Shown: one piece after another, positions 14,986 to 17,509 of the stretch | How the letters are laid out: each line of letters starts with the position of its first letter | Numbering within the stretch: the stretch's first letter is position 1 | DNA from: an uncultured Rikenellaceae bacterium | GTDB taxonomy: Bacteria; Bacteroidota; Bacteroidia; Bacteroidales; Rikenellaceae | Direction: 5' to 3' | Length of the DNA stretch: 17,509 nt | Assembly (NCBI GenBank): GCA_947038135.1 | Contig: CAMQVM010000008.1 | Span: 1-17,509 of the forward strand | Position numbers and translations under genes: made by a program | The notes under the pieces: generated by a model | The model's input: the letters and a program-made list of their open reading frames with translations, nothing else | Databases searched by the model: none | Told to the model about the DNA's origin: nothing

Positions 14986-15936
14986 ATGAATATAGGCGTA
15001 GATGCAATGGGAGGAGATTTTGCACCTAAAGCAGTAGTTTTAGGCGCAATAGATGCTTCTCATGAACTTTCAAAAGATGCACGTATAGTGCTTTATGGTG
15101 ATGAAGTTGCTATTAAAGAGCAGTTTAGCCTTAATGGAGGTATGCCATCTAATATAGATGTTGTGCACACCACTCAAGTAATTGATATGGGTGATTCTCC
15201 AGCTCAGGCATTCACACAAAAGCCAGACTCAAGCATAGTTGTTGGTTTTACACATTTAAAGATGGGTAAAATAGATAGTTTTGCTAGTGCTGGAAGTACA
15301 GGTGCCATGATGGTAGGTTGTATGTTTGTATCTAAGGTTATTGACGGTGTTAGCAGACCTGGAATAGGTACTGTTCTCACTACTAAAAATGGTGGCAAGG
15401 TTATGTTACTTGACATCGGTTTAAATGTAGATTGCAAACCAGAGGTTTTAAATCAGTATGGTTTGATAGGGTCTATATATAGCGAGCAGGTGATGGGTGT
15501 TAAAAACCCTCGTGTTGCTCTGTTAAATATCGGAGAGGAGCCTGAAAAGGGAAACTCTCAATCTAAAGCTGCACACGCTATCATGAAAGAGCAGGGTGGT
15601 CTTTATAATTTTGTTGGTAATGTAGAGCCAAAATATCTATTTAGTGGTGAATGTGCAGATGTATTTGTATGTGATGGATATGTTGGAAATATTATCTTAA
15701 AGTTATGCGAAGGTATCTACTCTTTAGCAGGAGATAGTGTTCAAAGCACTGAAATTGTGGCTGGTTTTAATTATGAAAAAGAGGGTGGTACACCTGTGTT
15801 AGGAGTTAATAACTCTGTTATCATAGGGCACGGTTGCTCTTCTGTTTTAGCAATTAAAAACATGATTCTTCAAGCTGAAAAGAGTGTTGAATCGCAGTTA
15901 GTAAGTAAATTAAAAGATGCTTTTAAAAGTATCTAA
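14986..15936 (+). CDS. plsX: Phosphate acyltransferase PlsX
   Basis: Converts acyl-ACP and phosphate to acyl-phosphate, which PlsY uses to acylate glycerol-3-phosphate in membrane phospholipid synthesis; a peripheral membrane enzyme. With the ATG at 14986 it is 316 residues and begins MNIGVDAMGGDFAPKAVVLGA, the hallmark N-terminus. Other family blocks are the DSPAQAFTQKPDSSI segment, SAGSTGAMMVG, LNIGEEPEKGN, FVGNVEPKYLFSGECADVFVCDGYVGNI and the C-terminal GHGCSSVLAIKNMI. The frame stays open upstream to a GTG at 14941, but that 15-residue extension (RLPLQFFVDLKKSK) is not part of the family. It follows rpmF after 129 bp, in which I see no clear terminator. Confidence 0.96.
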   Translation: MNIGVDAMGGDFAPKAVVLGAIDASHELSKDARIVLYGDEVAIKEQFSLNGGMPSNIDVVHTTQVIDMGDSPAQAFTQKPDSSIVVGFTHLKMGKIDSFASAGSTGAMMVGCMFVSKVIDGVSRPGIGTVLTTKNGGKVMLLDIGLNVDCKPEVLNQYGLIGSIYSEQVMGVKNPRVALLNIGEEPEKGNSQSKAAHAIMKEQGGLYNFVGNVEPKYLFSGECADVFVCDGYVGNIILKLCEGIYSLAGDSVQSTEIVAGFNYEKEGGTPVLGVNNSVIIGHGCSSVLAIKNMILQAEKSVESQLVSKLKDAFKSI

Positions 15937-15981
15937 ATTATAATATAGGTGAGAGTTATTATTAGTTGATAAATCAGACCT

Positions 15982-16017
15982 TTTGTTATGAGATTACACC
16001 CTATTTATTTAGGTTTG
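15982..16017 (+). promoter_or_regulatory. Candidate promoter for fabH
   Basis: TAGGTTTG at 16010-16017 matches TAnnTTTG exactly; TTTG at 15982-15985 is 24 bp upstream, longer than the usual 20. It lies in the 209-bp gap after plsX and would give a leader of about 120 nt. That leader includes an imperfect 9-bp hairpin (16101-16109 with 16119-16127) near the start codon. Confidence 0.4.
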
Positions 16018-16145
16018 TGTTTACATAGGTGTTAAAGCTAATGGTTACAACTTAACATATTCAGCTTTTTGCATCTTTTAATCATAATGTAGTCTTAAAA
16101 AGAATGCTTTAATATTTTAAGCACTCTTATTTAAAACATTAAACG

Positions 16146-17156
16146 ATGAAAAAGATTACGGCAGCAATTACTGGTGTAGGTGCATATTTGCCAGAATATA
16201 TTCTTGATAATGAAGAGTTAAGTAAGTTGGTAGATACTACTGATGAGTGGATAATGTCGCGTATTGGTATCAAAACACGTCATATTTTAAAGGGTGAAGG
16301 ACAAGGAACTTCTGTAATGGGAGTTAAGGCTGTACAAGACCTAATTGAGAAGCGTGGAATAGATCCTATGACTATCGATCTTCTAATTTGTGCTACGGTT
16401 ACACCTGATATGCTTTTTCCATCTACGGCAAATCTTATAGCTAATGAGTGTGGTATCAAAAAAGCTTTTGCTTTTGATGTCAGCGCAGCTTGTAGTGGCT
16501 TTTTATTTGCTTTACAAACGGCAGCTAGTTATGTTGAGAGCGGACGTTGTAAAAAGGTTGTGGTTGTTGGAGCAGATAAGATGTCTTCAATAGTAGACTA
16601 TACCGATCGTAAAACGTGTCCTATATTTGGTGATGGAGCAGGAGCAGTGTTACTTGAGGCTTCTGAAGAGGGGTATGGTGTGATAGATTCAGTACTTATG
16701 TCTGATGGTGCAGGTGAAAAACATCTTCATCTAAAGGCAGGAGGCTCTCGTATGCCTGCAACTTCTGATACAGTTAATACTAATGCTCACTATATTTACC
16801 AAGAGGGTCAGTCAGTATTTAAAGCAGCAGTTTCATTAATGGCAGATACTGCGGTAGATGTTATGCAACGTAACAACTTGACTGCAGATGATATAAGTTA
16901 TTTAGTGCCACATCAAGCAAATATGCGTATTATTGAGGCTACGGCACAACGTATGGGTATTGAAAAAGATAAGTGTATGATCAATATTGAGAAGTATGGT
17001 AATACTACTGGTGCAACAATTCCTCTTTGTCTTTGGGATTATGAAGCACGCCTTAAGAAGGGTGACAACCTAATATTAGCAGCCTTTGGTGGTGGCTATA
17101 CTTGGGGAGCGATCTTCCTAAAGTGGGCTTATGATGGAGCAACAACGATTAAATAA
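16146..17156 (+). CDS. fabH: Beta-ketoacyl-ACP synthase III (KAS III)
   Basis: Condenses acetyl-CoA with malonyl-ACP to start each round of type II fatty-acid synthesis; cytoplasmic. The 336-residue protein has the complete KAS III triad: C116 in DVSAACSGFLFAL, H256 in LVPHQANMRI and N286 in EKYGNTTGATIP. Other signatures are TTDEWIMSRIGIKTRHIL near the start, ICATVTPDMLFPSTANLI, and the C-terminal GGGYTWGAIFLKW. It completes the DUF177-rpmF-plsX-fabH order known from E. coli, placing the first committed steps of fatty-acid and phospholipid synthesis together. A 209-bp gap with its own candidate promoter suggests partly separate expression. The era gene, which I recall often follows fabH in this order, is absent here; a tRNA gene follows instead. 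Confidence 0.97.
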   Translation: MKKITAAITGVGAYLPEYILDNEELSKLVDTTDEWIMSRIGIKTRHILKGEGQGTSVMGVKAVQDLIEKRGIDPMTIDLLICATVTPDMLFPSTANLIANECGIKKAFAFDVSAACSGFLFALQTAASYVESGRCKKVVVVGADKMSSIVDYTDRKTCPIFGDGAGAVLLEASEEGYGVIDSVLMSDGAGEKHLHLKAGGSRMPATSDTVNTNAHYIYQEGQSVFKAAVSLMADTAVDVMQRNNLTADDISYLVPHQANMRIIEATAQRMGIEKDKCMINIEKYGNTTGATIPLCLWDYEARLKKGDNLILAAFGGGYTWGAIFLKWAYDGATTIK

Positions 17157-17164
17157 ATATTTTA

Positions 17165-17218
17165 TATTAGGAGTGTAGCACTTGCAGTTTCGTTACTTTT
17201 GTAGTTTCACTCCTAATA
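17165..17218. promoter_or_regulatory. Inverted repeat enclosing the candidate tRNA-Arg promoter
   Basis: A perfect 11-bp inverted repeat (17165-17175 with 17208-17218, TATTAGGAGTG / CACTCCTAATA) encloses a 32-nt loop. The loop contains TACTTTTG at 17194-17201, an exact -7 match placed about 21 bp before the tRNA 5' end. No TTTG lies at the -33 distance. The repeat could be the fabH terminator overlapping the tRNA promoter; it lacks a T tract. Confidence 0.5.
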
Positions 17219-17222
17219 ATCC

Positions 17223-17297
17223 GCCCTTGTAGTTCAACGGATAGAATGGAAGTTTCCTAAACTTTTGATAGCAGTTCGATCCTGCTCGAGGGTACCA
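17223..17297 (+). tRNA. tRNA-Arg (anticodon CCT)
   Basis: A complete cloverleaf can be folded by hand. The acceptor stem is 17223-17229 with 17287-17293, and the D stem is GTTC/GAAT with loop AACGGATA. The anticodon stem is 17249-17253 with 17261-17265, and its 7-nt loop TTCCTAA has CCT at 17256-17258. The variable loop is 4 nt, and the T arm is perfect, AGCAG-TTCGATC-CTGCT (17270-17286). Discriminator A at 17294 is followed by a genomically encoded CCA. It decodes AGG. A few G-U pairs occur in the acceptor, D and anticodon stems; all arms are intact. Confidence 0.95.
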
Positions 17298-17300
17298 TTA

Positions 17301-17340
17301 AGAAGGTTAATAATCTATTAAATTAGATTGCTAACCTTCT
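17301..17340 (+). terminator. Terminator after tRNA-Arg
   Basis: Arms of 17 nt (17301-17317 with 17324-17340, two mismatches; AGAAGGTTA / TAACCTTCT) with a 6-nt loop, followed by TTCTTT. It begins 4 nt after the encoded CCA. Confidence 0.75.
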
Positions 17341-17350
17341 TTCTTTGATA

Positions 17351-17368
17351 GCAAGCAAGCAAGCAAGC
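17351..17368. repeat. (GCAA)n tetranucleotide microsatellite
   Basis: Four and a half perfect copies of GCAA. The array is bracketed by direct 10-nt repeats CTTTCTTTGA at 17339-17348 and 17372-17381. No reading frame of significance crosses it inside the window. Confidence 0.8.
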
Positions 17369-17461
17369 TTACTTTCTTTGAGCACTGCTAAATATTATGA
17401 GGTTTTTCTCAAAATGTGTTATATGCGATTCAATAATTTATATGTACATTTTGATTATATA

Positions 17462-17497
17462 GGCTGATTCGCAAAACCTTGGTTTTGTGAATCAGCC
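17462..17497. terminator. Hairpin near window end, possible terminator
   Basis: Nearly perfect inverted repeat GGCTGATTCGCAAAACC (17462-17478) with 17481-17497, one G-T position. In RNA the inner CCTTGG would form the loop. No T tract follows on either strand inside the window, and the gene it might serve lies outside, so the role is uncertain. Apart from the microsatellite, 17382-17461 shows nothing recognisable. Confidence 0.45.
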
Positions 17498-17509
17498 AGC
17501 TCCCGAAGG

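Overview
The window is an AT-rich chromosomal stretch from a member of the Bacteroidales (phylum Bacteroidota). The evidence is a BACON-domain lipoprotein, a tandem calycin-like lipoprotein, a TonB-dependent receptor, a secreted GH92 mannosidase, Bacteroidota-type promoters (TTTG, about 20 bp, then TAnnTTTG) and the near absence of Shine-Dalgarno sequences. I cannot assign a genus from sequence alone. Most of it is ordinary core genome; no phage, integrase, transposase or CRISPR array is visible.

Layout. (1) 115-3080, plus strand: a YitT/DUF2179 membrane protein and a PgpH-like 7TM-HD c-di-AMP phosphodiesterase, 32 bp apart and probably cotranscribed. (2) 3213-4253: an SDR-type L-threonine 3-dehydrogenase with its own promoter and a near-ideal 18-bp terminator stem. 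(3) 4285-6458: two tandem paralogous lipoprotein genes. The first is a pseudogene, with two compensating frameshifts and a TGA where the intact copy has a Trp codon. The second is intact and carries a BACON domain that the first lacks. (4) 6606-10469, minus strand: a LuxR-type regulator with a degenerate receiver domain, then a TonB-dependent receptor without a SusD partner, then, 9 bp further, a lipoprotein made of two calycin-like repeats. This looks like a small regulated uptake locus of unknown substrate. (5) 10580-12826, minus strand: a secreted GH92 alpha-mannosidase-family enzyme, divergent from trpS (12988-13977) with closely packed back-to-back promoters. (6) 14019-17156, plus strand: the conserved cluster DUF177(YceD)-rpmF-plsX-fabH, linking ribosomal protein L32 with phospholipid and fatty-acid initiation; DUF177 probably starts at TTG and fabH has its own leader. 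(7) 17165-17509: tRNA-Arg(CCT) with encoded CCA, its terminator, a (GCAA)n microsatellite and a final hairpin.

I found nothing I would call a new defence or mobile system. The parts most worth a second look are the decayed/intact lipoprotein pair, the pseudo-receiver regulator + receptor + double-calycin lipoprotein locus, and several inverted repeats placed around promoters.
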